A stretch of 36,958 nucleotides of DNA from an uncultured Bacteroidales bacterium. Lineage in GTDB: Bacteria; Bacteroidota; Bacteroidia; Bacteroidales; P3. Below the pieces are notes generated by a model. That model made no database searches. It saw nothing but the letters and a program-made list of their open reading frames with translations, and had not been told where the DNA came from. This document shows positions 16,220 through 23,847 of the stretch, piece by piece. The position numbers and the translations under genes are program-made. The DNA lies in NCBI GenBank assembly GCA_900317285.1, contig ONGA01000020.1:1-36958 (forward strand), read 5' to 3'. Position 1 is the stretch's first letter, and every line of letters starts with the position of its first letter.

Positions 16220-17809
16220 ATGTTTAAAAGTCATCCCAAGGGACTTGTCGCTGCAGCATTGAGTAATATGGGCGAGCGTTTCGGCTACTATATTATGAAT
16301 GCTGTGCTGACTCTGTTCATCTGTTCCAAGTTCGGCTTGAGTGACAGTACGGCTACCACAATTTACGGATGTTTCTATTTCGGCATCTACATCATGGCTC
16401 TGCCGGGTGGTATCATCGCCGACAAACTGCAGAACTTCAAGGGCACCATCATCGCCGGTCTTCTCACCATGGTGCTGGGCTACATCATCCTGTCGATTCC
16501 CGCCGGCTACGGCGCGATGGATATTTCAATGACCGCTGTGCTGGTCATCACCTGCATCGCTCTGCTGATTATTGCCTTCGGTAATGGCTTGTTCAAGGGC
16601 AACCTGCAGGCCATCGTGGGTCAGATGTACGACAACTTCGAAGCCGAAGCCGCCAAGAAAGGCCCCGAGGCTTTGGAGAAAGCAAAGGCCAAACGTGACC
16701 CTGGTTTCCAGATTTTCTACATGTTCATCAATGTCGGCGGCCTTATCGCTCCTTTCGTGGCCCCGTTGCTCCGCTCCTGGTGGCTTGGCGTGAAAGGCAT
16801 GGGCTATGAGTCCACCCTGCCGAAACTCTGCCACATGTACCTCAACACTCCCGCCGAGATGACCGCCGACCAGGTCAACAACCTCAATACCCTGATGAAC
16901 CAGGTGAACCACGGTGGTCTCGACCTTACCGACATGGGTGCCGCCTGCAGCAGCTACCTTGAGGTCTTCAACACCGGCGTCCACTACAGCTTCATCGCCT
17001 CCATCGCCGCCATGCTTATCTCCCTCACCATCTTCCTCTGCACCAAGAAGGGCATGCCCAACCCCGTCAAGAAGGTTGCCGCCGCCGTCGAGGAGAAGAA
17101 AGAGGAACTCACCGCCGAGCAGAAAGCCGCTGCCATCAAGGATGTCAAGCAGCGCATGGCCGGCCTCTATGCCGTGCTGGGTGTCTGCGTCTTCTTCTGG
17201 ATGTCGTTCCACCAGAACGGCGTGTCGCTGTCTCTCTTTGCCCGCGACTTCGTCCACAACACCATCCCGCCCGAGATTTTCCAGTGCATCAATCCCTTCT
17301 TCGTGGTGGTCCTGACCTTCCCCATCATGTGGATCTTCGGCACCAAGTGGGGTCGCAAGTTCTCCACTCCCAGCAAGATTGCCATGGGTATGGGTATCAC
17401 CGCCCTCGCCTATGTCTTCCTGATGGTCTTCTCGATTGTCATGGGTTATCCCGGATCGCAGGAGTACCTCGCCCTGCCCATTGAGCAGCAGGCCAGCATG
17501 AAGGCAGGCCCGATGGTCCTCATCGTCACCTATTTCTGCCTCACTGTGGCCGAACTCTTCATCAGCCCGCTGGGTATCAGCTTCGTCTCCAAGATTGCCC
17601 CCAAGCATATTCAGGGTATCTGCCAGGGCCTCTGGCTTGGTGCCACCGGTATCGGCAACGCTCTGATTCTCCTTGGCGGTCAGCTGTACGAGAAGATGCC
17701 GAGCATCTGGATGTGCTGGGCTGTCTTCATGGTCATCTGCCTCATCGCCATGGGCATCATGATTGGCATGCTCAAATGGCTCGAGCGCATCACCTCGCAG
17801 CAGCAGTAA
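16220..17809 (+). CDS. POT/PTR-family peptide MFS transporter
   Basis: An inner-membrane proton-dependent oligopeptide transporter of the major facilitator superfamily. The 529-residue protein has about 12-14 hydrophobic helices and the N-terminal POT signature ERFGYY (residues 19-24). The classic motif is ExxERFxYY; here the first Glu is Asn16 (NMGERFGYY). That Glu takes part in proton coupling in studied POTs, so coupling or substrate may differ. A charged cytoplasmic loop (about residues 285-310, VEEKKEELTAEQKAA) lies between the two halves. C-terminal helices include LTVAELFISPLGISFVSK, another POT-typical stretch. It is apparently monocistronic, with its own promoter and a downstream hairpin. 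Confidence 0.88.
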   Translation: MFKSHPKGLVAAALSNMGERFGYYIMNAVLTLFICSKFGLSDSTATTIYGCFYFGIYIMALPGGIIADKLQNFKGTIIAGLLTMVLGYIILSIPAGYGAMDISMTAVLVITCIALLIIAFGNGLFKGNLQAIVGQMYDNFEAEAAKKGPEALEKAKAKRDPGFQIFYMFINVGGLIAPFVAPLLRSWWLGVKGMGYESTLPKLCHMYLNTPAEMTADQVNNLNTLMNQVNHGGLDLTDMGAACSSYLEVFNTGVHYSFIASIAAMLISLTIFLCTKKGMPNPVKKVAAAVEEKKEELTAEQKAAAIKDVKQRMAGLYAVLGVCVFFWMSFHQNGVSLSLFARDFVHNTIPPEIFQCINPFFVVVLTFPIMWIFGTKWGRKFSTPSKIAMGMGITALAYVFLMVFSIVMGYPGSQEYLALPIEQQASMKAGPMVLIVTYFCLTVAELFISPLGISFVSKIAPKHIQGICQGLWLGATGIGNALILLGGQLYEKMPSIWMCWAVFMVICLIAMGIMIGMLKWLERITSQQQ

Positions 17810-17834
17810 TCTCTGTTTAGATTAATCCACTTTC

Positions 17835-17864
17835 ATCGGGGGTGTCCAACAGGATGCCCCCGAT
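17835..17864 (+). terminator. Hairpin after the POT gene
   Basis: A 13-bp stem (17835-17847 with 17852-17864, two G-U pairs) with loop AACA is followed by TTATAAAAAAG. It is 26 bp after the transporter stop. Alternative ATGs for the next gene at 17842 and 17854 fall inside this stem. Confidence 0.65.
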
Positions 17865-17883
17865 TTATAAAAAAGATATCGGT

Positions 17884-19926
17884 ATGAAAAGACTTCTGTC
17901 TCTCTTCCTCTTGGGTCTGGCCCTGACGGGTGGAGCAAACGCTGAAAGGGTGTCGGTGGATGTCGCCCGGACAGTGGCTCGAAACTTCATGGAGAGGCAA
18001 GGCCTCAAGGCGCAGGTGGAGTATGTCGACTGCAGATTGGCGGAGATGTACCTCTTCTCTGCCGTCGAGGGCGGTTTTGTGCTGGTGGCGGCCGACGACT
18101 GCGTGAGGCCCATCCTGGGCTACTCCCTCACCGACCGGTTCGCCGACACATTGCCGGAGCATATCGCCTCGTGGCTGCAGGGATATGCCGACGAGATAGC
18201 ACTGTTGCGCTCGCGTGGCGTGGCGCCCTCATTGCTGGTGCGCGACGAGTGGGAAACCCTGCTCAAAGACAATGGCGAGGAGCCGCTTTATGCTGTGGTG
18301 GTGTCGCCCCTGCTGACGACCACCTGGAAGCAAGGGTCGCCCTACAATACGATGTGCCCCACCGACACACTGAACCGCAAAACAATCTCGGGCTGCGTGG
18401 CCGTCGCTTTGGCCCAGGTTATGAAATACTGGAACCATCCCCTTCATGGCGAGGGCAGTTACAGCTACTCCACCGCCAACTGTGGAACCATGAGCGCCAA
18501 CTTCGCCGCCGCCACCTATGACTGGGCGAACATGCCCAACACGCTGACTTCGGTGTCGCCGTCGGTGAACATCAACGCCGTAGCCACGCTAATCTATCAT
18601 GCAGGTGTGGCGGCGAAAATGAAATATGGCTACTCTTCGTCGAGTGCTACCACTACCTCGAGCAACAACCTGAGCACCGTCACCGGTGAACGCGCCCTGC
18701 GCACACACTTCAAGTACGACAAGGCATTGCACAGTGTCAGCCGTGACGCGGTGGGCGATTCCGTTTTCACCGCCCTTCTTGAGCAGGAACTCCTTGCCGG
18801 ACGTCCTGTCATCTTCTCGGGTCATGATGTCTCGGGTGGCCACGCCTTTGTCTGCGATGGCGGCAACAACGCCGGGCTCTACCATTTCAACTGGGGGTGG
18901 GGCGGCTATTGCGACGGTTTCTATCAAATCGGGGCGTTGAATCCGGCCCCGGGTGGTGAAGGTGGCAATGCCACGAGTCACTACAACCTCGAAAACAAGA
19001 TGATAATCGGCATACAGCCCGACACTGTTGCAGCAGGAAACCATACCCTTACGGCGTTGCCCAATGTTGACGGGGGCGGCAGCTATGCCTATGGCGACTC
19101 GGTGACGTTGACGGCCATGTCTTCCGACGGTCTCCGTTTCGCGCGGTGGGACGACGGCATGTGCTACAATCCCCGCACCCTCATTATGGGCGGCGACAGG
19201 ACGCTGACGGCTGTCTATGACTCGGTCTGTGGTGACACTCTGCAATATGATAACGGGGTTTATGTCACCTCGTGGGGATATAGCACTCCCCGCTCTTATT
19301 ATTGGGGTGTTAAGTTCGCGCCCGCGCTGCTCACAGGTCATGCCCAGTTGGATGCGGTGCAGGTCTATCTGAAAGTGGGTGCCTACCGCCTGATGATTTT
19401 TAACAATACCACCCCTTCGGAAGTCACCATGGTCGACTCTATGTCGTATGTGTCGACAGAGAAAGGCTGGCACACCTTGACTCTCAGGAATCCCCTTCCG
19501 GTCAATGCCACGCGCCCGCTCTGGATTGTGTTTTATAACGATGACGTCGACCATCCTGCCTGTGCCGGTGTCTACTGTGGTCACCAGCACGCTTCCTATG
19601 CTAGCTCAAACTTGAACGATATGTCCACCACTACGAACAATCGCACGTTCCTCATCCGGGGCATCTTCTCTTCTCCCGCGCTTGCTGTCGATTCCTTCGA
19701 CGACGGTGACAAGGACATTGTTTTCTATCCCGTACCGACAACGGGAAGGTTGTATACGGATGCCGATGTTGAATCGCTGGATGTGATTGATGTTATGGGT
19801 CGGAAGGTCCTGTCCGTGGGTCGCACCAAGGAGGTCGACCTCTCACCGTTGCCCAATGGCATATATATGGTCAGGGTTCGTCTGGAGAGTGGGGATTTTC
19901 ACTTGCGACGTGTCGTGAAGCACTAA
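17884..19926 (+). CDS. Secreted C10-family cysteine protease with T9SS sorting domain
   Basis: A streptopain/interpain-type papain-like peptidase, 680 residues. A signal peptide (MKRLLSLFLLGLALTGGANA) precedes an inhibitory propeptide (about 21-145). The catalytic domain has Cys171 in SGCVAVALAQVMKYW, His320 in GGHAFVCDG, and Asn336-Trp337 in FNWGWGG. Next come a Gly/Tyr-rich bacterial repeat module (about 385-445, SYAYGDSVTLTAMS...RFARWDDG) and a beta-sandwich region. The C-terminal ~65 residues (FYPVPTTGRLY...DVMGRKVL...LPNGIYMVRV) form a type A type IX secretion sorting domain. Predicted route: Sec to the periplasm, T9SS across the outer membrane. The 17884 ATG gives a proper signal peptide; upstream ATGs lie in a hairpin. 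Confidence 0.94.
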   Translation: MKRLLSLFLLGLALTGGANAERVSVDVARTVARNFMERQGLKAQVEYVDCRLAEMYLFSAVEGGFVLVAADDCVRPILGYSLTDRFADTLPEHIASWLQGYADEIALLRSRGVAPSLLVRDEWETLLKDNGEEPLYAVVVSPLLTTTWKQGSPYNTMCPTDTLNRKTISGCVAVALAQVMKYWNHPLHGEGSYSYSTANCGTMSANFAAATYDWANMPNTLTSVSPSVNINAVATLIYHAGVAAKMKYGYSSSSATTTSSNNLSTVTGERALRTHFKYDKALHSVSRDAVGDSVFTALLEQELLAGRPVIFSGHDVSGGHAFVCDGGNNAGLYHFNWGWGGYCDGFYQIGALNPAPGGEGGNATSHYNLENKMIIGIQPDTVAAGNHTLTALPNVDGGGSYAYGDSVTLTAMSSDGLRFARWDDGMCYNPRTLIMGGDRTLTAVYDSVCGDTLQYDNGVYVTSWGYSTPRSYYWGVKFAPALLTGHAQLDAVQVYLKVGAYRLMIFNNTTPSEVTMVDSMSYVSTEKGWHTLTLRNPLPVNATRPLWIVFYNDDVDHPACAGVYCGHQHASYASSNLNDMSTTTNNRTFLIRGIFSSPALAVDSFDDGDKDIVFYPVPTTGRLYTDADVESLDVIDVMGRKVLSVGRTKEVDLSPLPNGIYMVRVRLESGDFHLRRVVKH

Positions 19927-19931
19927 AAAAG

Positions 19932-19957
19932 AAAGCCTCGGGATTTCCCGGGGCTTT
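19932..19957. terminator. Terminator after the C10 protease gene, possibly bidirectional
   Basis: An 11-bp stem (AAAGCCTCGGG / CCCGGGGCTTT, one T-G pair) with loop ATTT has A-rich sequence on its left and TTCCTTT on its right. It lies between convergent genes (protease and rpsU) and could serve both strands. A second small hairpin (GCGTT / AACGC, 19971-19984) lies closer to rpsU. Confidence 0.75.
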
Positions 19958-20003
19958 TCCTTTCCAATGCGCGTTTCCAAACGCGGGGCAGGGGAGGGCT
20001 CTC

Positions 20004-20201
20004 TTATTTGTCGAGCTCCTGCTGACGCAGATGCTGGACGTAGATGGCCTTCAGGTGCTTCTCGCGGTTGATGACACTGGGCTTGGTGAACTGCTGACGA
20101 CGGCGCATCTCTTTCACCACGCCGGTTTTCTCGAATTTGCGTTTCAGTTTCTTGAGAGCTCTTTCGAGGTTGTCACCTTCTTTAATAGGAACTACGATCA
20201 T
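20004..20201 (-). CDS. rpsU: 30S ribosomal protein S21 (bS21)
   Basis: A small basic protein of the 30S platform near the anti-Shine-Dalgarno region. The 65 residues start MIVVPIKEGDNLERALKKLKRKFEKTG and contain the basic RRRQQFTKPS segment typical of the Bacteroidota form. It is 61 bp downstream of rpmB on the same strand and probably cotranscribed with it. In several Bacteroidales rpsU lies next to xerC and hpf just before the tRNA-tuf cluster; that arrangement is not present here (from general knowledge, not checked). Confidence 0.96.
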   Translation of the reverse strand: MIVVPIKEGDNLERALKKLKRKFEKTGVVKEMRRRQQFTKPSVINREKHLKAIYVQHLRQQELDK

Positions 20202-20262
20202 TGTTAATACCTCTTTCTTTGTTAAAGGTTAATACTAATTTTATTTAAGACTTCTTGTCTTC

Positions 20263-20502
20263 TTAGAACATCAGGTGTCCCTGGGCGGCAGCGTCGTTGA
20301 GAGCGGCAATGATGCCTTTCTTGTTGATGATGCGCATGCCTTTGGCAGAGACTTTCAGGGTAATCCACATGTCCTCTTCGGGAATGTAGAACTTCTTGGT
20401 CTGCAGGTTGGGCGAGAAGGTACGTTTGGTGTGGATGCGGGAGTGCGAAACGTTGTTGCCCACAATCACTTTCTTTCCGGTAATTTCACATTTCTTTGAC
20501 AT
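20263..20502 (-). CDS. rpmB: 50S ribosomal protein L28 (bL28)
   Basis: A small 50S protein of 79 residues with the conserved start MSKKCEITGKKVIVGNNVSHS and the RIHTKRTFSPNLQTKKFYIPEE core. The only Cys is Cys5, so it is a non-zinc-ribbon form. It has a consensus promoter about 75 bp upstream. It is followed by rpsU rather than by the rpmG gene often found after rpmB in related genomes. Confidence 0.96.
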   Translation of the reverse strand: MSKKCEITGKKVIVGNNVSHSRIHTKRTFSPNLQTKKFYIPEEDMWITLKVSAKGMRIINKKGIIAALNDAAAQGHLMF

Positions 20503-20576
20503 TGTAGTATAATTTTTATTGTTTTTATACGTTATTTATCTACTTTTTCTCCCCCTTTTGGGGCGAAAAACGGCTG

Positions 20577-20607
20577 CAAAAGTACCACCTTTTTCCGATA
20601 TGGCAAA
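20577..20607 (-). promoter_or_regulatory. Promoter of rpmB-rpsU
   Basis: On the minus strand, -33 TTTG (20607-20604), a 19-bp spacer and -7 TACTTTTG (20584-20577) match the consensus exactly. The predicted leader is about 70 nt. The rest of the 20503-20765 gap is AT-rich; no clear promoter for mutY was found. Confidence 0.75.
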
Positions 20608-20765
20608 ACCTTTTGCACTACAAAAGTTGCATTTTAAACTTTTTTAACAATTTGTTATTCATAATACGTTATAAAAGAGATAGTTGATAAAAATCGAAAA
20701 ACACGATTTAACACATTTTTTTCAGACACTTAGCACTCCTTTTTTGTTCATTTTGACCCTTCTTT

Positions 20766-21824
20766 ATGGTTCTTTCTCATAAATTGGACAGTTGGTATAC
20801 GGACTTCGGTCGGACGCTCCCCTGGCGAGGCATCGACGACCCTTACAGGATCTGGCTTTCGGAGATTATTCTCCAGCAGACGCGCATCGAGCAGGGCAGG
20901 GACTACTATGCCCGCTTCGTTGAGTCTTTCCCTACCGTGTCCGACCTTGCCTCTGCCACCGAGGAGCAGGTACTCCGTCTTTGGCAAGGGCTCGGCTACT
21001 ATTCCCGCGCCCGCAACCTTCATGCGGCGGCACGGTATATTGTCGAGCATCATCAGGGCGTCTTCCCGTCTGTCTATGAGGATATTCTGAAGCTGAAAGG
21101 GGTGGGACGCTACACCGCGGCAGCCATTGCCTCTTTCGCCTTCCGCTTGCCCTATCCGGTCATCGACGGTAATGTCTACCGTTTCATCAGTCGTCTCTAC
21201 GGCATCACGACACCCATCGCCACAGATGCAGCCTATAAAGAGTTCGAATCCCTGTTGCTCAAACAGATAGACCGCAAACGCCCCGACAGGTTCAATGCTG
21301 CCCTGATGGATTTTGGGTCGCTGCAGTGCAAGCCGCAGCCCGACTGTGGCGTGTGCCCGTTCGCGGACGAATGTGTGGCGTTGAAATCCGGAAGGGTTGA
21401 CCTGTTGCCCGTTAAGGCGCCAAAGGCTAAGCCCAAGGACCGCTGGTTCTACTATTTCGACCTCCGGTGGCAGGAAAATGGAACCTTTTATACGCTCATG
21501 GAGCAGCGCGATGGGAAGGACATTTGGCGCGGGCTTTACCAGTTTCCACTGTTGGAGACCGCCGAGGAGCTGAATGGGAAGCAGTTGCAGGCGGAAGCAG
21601 AAAACTTCGTTCAAAATAATTTTCAATTTTCAATTTCCAATTTTCAACTCTCTCCCCCCTTCCTCCACCAGCTCACCCACCGCACCATCCATGCGCTCTT
21701 CCTCAGGGCAGAACTCCCTTCGCGCCCCACTTCGATGCCGGAAAATTTCACGGTAATTCCAGTCTCCGGAATAAAAAATATCCCTGTGTCAAGGTTGATT
21801 GATAGGTATTTGCATTCTTTGTGA
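20766..21824 (+). CDS. mutY: A/G-specific adenine DNA glycosylase MutY
   Basis: Removes adenine mispaired with 8-oxoguanine or guanine. The 352-residue protein has catalytic Glu33 (SEIILQQT), the helix-hairpin-helix LKGVGRYTAAAIASFAF (about residues 112-128) and the catalytic Asp in PVIDGNVYR. The iron-sulfur Cys set reads CKPQPDCGVCPFADEC, a C-X5-C-X2-C-X5-C pattern; the usual first spacing is X6. The C-terminal NUDIX-like 8-oxoG recognition domain (WRGLYQFP onward) is interrupted around residues 285-297 by NNFQFSISNFQLS, encoded by four 7-bp TTTTCAA units. It is followed by ssb after 75 bp. Confidence 0.95.
   Translation: MVLSHKLDSWYTDFGRTLPWRGIDDPYRIWLSEIILQQTRIEQGRDYYARFVESFPTVSDLASATEEQVLRLWQGLGYYSRARNLHAAARYIVEHHQGVFPSVYEDILKLKGVGRYTAAAIASFAFRLPYPVIDGNVYRFISRLYGITTPIATDAAYKEFESLLLKQIDRKRPDRFNAALMDFGSLQCKPQPDCGVCPFADECVALKSGRVDLLPVKAPKAKPKDRWFYYFDLRWQENGTFYTLMEQRDGKDIWRGLYQFPLLETAEELNGKQLQAEAENFVQNNFQFSISNFQLSPPFLHQLTHRTIHALFLRAELPSRPTSMPENFTVIPVSGIKNIPVSRLIDRYLHSL
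21620..21647 (+). repeat. Four 7-bp tandem repeats inside mutY
   Basis: TTTTCAA, TTTTCAA, TTTCCAA, TTTTCAA run back to back at 21620-21647. The unit length is not a multiple of three, so gain or loss of one unit would shift the frame in the C-terminal domain. Confidence 0.8.
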
Positions 21825-21857
21825 ATATCTTTCTTCCGCAGTGTCGGAAAAAAGTAG

Positions 21858-21865
21858 TACTTTCG
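21858..21865 (+). promoter_or_regulatory. Possible -7 element of ssb
   Basis: TACTTTCG is one base off TAnnTTTG and sits 34 bp before the ssb ATG. No clear -33 TTTG is found at the right distance. Confidence 0.4.
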
Positions 21866-21899
21866 CATCCGTTTTTTGACAGTTTAATTATACTTTTTT

Positions 21900-22331
21900 A
21901 TGATTGGTGTTAACAAAGTTATTTTAGTAGGAAACGTTGGTAAAAACCCTGATGTAGTCTCTTTCCCTTCCGAGGGTTCCATGCCCGTGAAGAAGGCTTC
22001 TTTCCCCCTTGCTACTACAGAGTATCGTCGCAATCGCGACAATGAACGTGTCGAAATTACCGAATGGCACAATGTGGTCTGCTGGCGCGGTCTCGCCGAC
22101 ATCGCCGAGCGCATTCTCCACAAAGGTGCTCAGATTTATATCGAAGGTCGCCTCCAGAGCCGCACCTGGGAGGACAAGGAGGGCAACAGGCGTCATGTGA
22201 CCGAGGTGGTCGCCGACAATCTCCTCCTCCTCTCCAACCGTCAGCGCAACGAAGAAAGCCAGCAGGCGAACAACCCACTGGCCGACATTCTTAATGCTGA
22301 TACAGAGCCTCTCGGAGACCTGCCCTTCTAG
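21900..22331 (+). CDS. ssb: Single-stranded DNA-binding protein
   Basis: Coats single-stranded DNA during replication and repair. The 143-residue protein has an OB fold (VNKVILVGNVGKNPDVVSF...ITEWHNVVCWRGLADIAERILHKGAQIYIEGRLQSRTW), a short polar linker rich in Asn/Gln, and the acidic GDLPF tip that recruits partner proteins. The stop is only 3 bp from the convergent pgi stop, with no hairpin between, so the two transcripts should overlap at their 3' ends. Confidence 0.97.
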   Translation: MIGVNKVILVGNVGKNPDVVSFPSEGSMPVKKASFPLATTEYRRNRDNERVEITEWHNVVCWRGLADIAERILHKGAQIYIEGRLQSRTWEDKEGNRRHVTEVVADNLLLLSNRQRNEESQQANNPLADILNADTEPLGDLPF

Positions 22332-22334
22332 TCT

Positions 22335-23642
22335 TTAAAAACCAGGCTTGCCCAACAGGCGGAACATGTTCCGTTTGTAGGCCTCCACACCGGGTTGATC
22401 AAACGGGTTGACTCCCAGGGTGTATCCACTGACACCGCAGGCGAACTCAAAGAAGTAGATGAGTTGGCCCAAGGTGTATTCGTCGATTCTCTCGGTCTCG
22501 ATTTCCACCACCGGCACTCCTCCCGACACGTGGGCCTCGATAGTACCTTCGGCGGCGCAGTCGTTGATTTCTGTCAGGCTCTTGCCTACCAGGTAGTTGA
22601 TGCCGTCAAGGTTCTGCTCGTCGGTGGGAACGGGGACATGGGTGGCGGGGCTCTTCACGCGAATCATGGTCTCCATCATCAGGCGTTCGCCGTCCTGCAC
22701 ATACTGGCCCATCGAGTGCAGGTCTGTGGTGATGCTGATACTGTGCGGCAGCAACCCTTTGTGCTCCTTGCCCTCGCTTTCGCCATAGAGCTGTTTCCAC
22801 CATTCCGCCAGATAGCGCAGGTTGGGCTGGCAACTGACCATCATTTCTACCTTTATTCCGTTGCGGTACAACGCATTGCGGACGGCGGCATACATCATGG
22901 CGGGGTTCTCCTCGAGGGTCTCTTTCTCGATGCAGACCTTGCGCATGTCGCGGGCGCCCTGAAGCAGGCGGTCGATGTCGAATCCGGCCATCGCGATAGG
23001 AAGCAGGCCTACGGGGGTCAGCACCGAGAAGCGCCCGCCCACATTGTCGGGAATGACATACATCGGGTAGCCTTCCTGCACGGCAATCTCGTGCAGCGCA
23101 CCCTTGCGGGCATCCGTGATGGCGATGATGCGTTTCTTCGCCTCCTCTTTGCCGTATTTCTTTTCCAAGTGGGCTTTCACTATGCGGAACGCCACGGCAG
23201 GCTCCGTCGTGGTGCCCGATTTCGATATGACTGTCACGCTGTAGTCCTCGTGGTCAAGGAGTTGCAGCAGTTGGCTATAGTAGTCCTCGCCAAGCGTATG
23301 TCCGGCATATATGATATAGGGGTTGCCGTTGCGCTCGATGGCGGCGAATTCCGACTGCAGGGCCTCAATCACCATGCGGGCGCCCAGATATGAACCGCCG
23401 ATGCCTATCACCACCATCAGCTGGCTTTTGCCTTTCAGCCGGGCTACGTCGGCCTTGAGCCTATTAAGCATCTCTCCATCAATCTCTTCCGGCAGGTTCA
23501 CCCAGCCGAGAAAGTCATTTCCGGCGCCATCGCCGTTCAGTAGGTGCTTTTTTGCCGCTTTCACTTCGGGAAGTAACTGGGTGATAGTTTTTTCGTCGAC
23601 TTTATTGGTGCAGTGGACCGTCTTGACTGTAATTTGATTCAT
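22335..23642 (-). CDS. pgi: Glucose-6-phosphate isomerase
   Basis: Interconverts glucose 6-phosphate and fructose 6-phosphate in glycolysis. The 435-residue protein is of the shorter bacterial type. Visible are the sugar-phosphate-binding stretch VIGIGGSYLGARMVIEAL, VISKSGTTTEPAVAFRI, the GGRFSVLTPVGLLPIA segment and the C-terminal GVNPFDQPGVEAYKRNMF with the catalytic Lys region. The start is taken at 23642 (MNQITVKTVHC), where similarity to the family begins; an upstream ATG at 23675 would add 11 atypical residues. No consensus promoter was found in the 205-bp gap shared with the divergent OmpA-type gene. Confidence 0.96.
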   Translation of the reverse strand: MNQITVKTVHCTNKVDEKTITQLLPEVKAAKKHLLNGDGAGNDFLGWVNLPEEIDGEMLNRLKADVARLKGKSQLMVVIGIGGSYLGARMVIEALQSEFAAIERNGNPYIIYAGHTLGEDYYSQLLQLLDHEDYSVTVISKSGTTTEPAVAFRIVKAHLEKKYGKEEAKKRIIAITDARKGALHEIAVQEGYPMYVIPDNVGGRFSVLTPVGLLPIAMAGFDIDRLLQGARDMRKVCIEKETLEENPAMMYAAVRNALYRNGIKVEMMVSCQPNLRYLAEWWKQLYGESEGKEHKGLLPHSISITTDLHSMGQYVQDGERLMMETMIRVKSPATHVPVPTDEQNLDGINYLVGKSLTEINDCAAEGTIEAHVSGGVPVVEIETERIDEYTLGQLIYFFEFACGVSGYTLGVNPFDQPGVEAYKRNMFRLLGKPGF

Positions 23643-23765
23643 ATTTTTGGTATTTTTTTGATGTAAATTCCTCACTTTTAGGGGCTAAAAAGTCTTTTGT
23701 GTAATTTTTTTTCGATTCGTAACTTCAATAGTTACATGTGGTTAACGAAAAATGAAAAAAAATAT

Positions 23766-23797
23766 TTTCCCGAATCAAAAAAATATTCGTACTTTTG
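23766..23797 (+). promoter_or_regulatory. Promoter of the OmpA-type gene
   Basis: A -7 TACTTTTG at 23790-23797 is an exact TAnnTTTG match, with TTTC (three of four bases of TTTG) 20 bp upstream at 23766-23769. The predicted leader is about 45 nt. Confidence 0.6.
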
Positions 23798-23847
23798 CAT
23801 CCGTTTATTAGTGTGTATTATATAGTTTTGAAAAATATAAAAGAGAT

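Noticed and set aside
17842-17883. An earlier ATG as the start of the C10 protease
   Set aside because: It falls in the terminator hairpin and would put 14 polar residues before the signal peptide.
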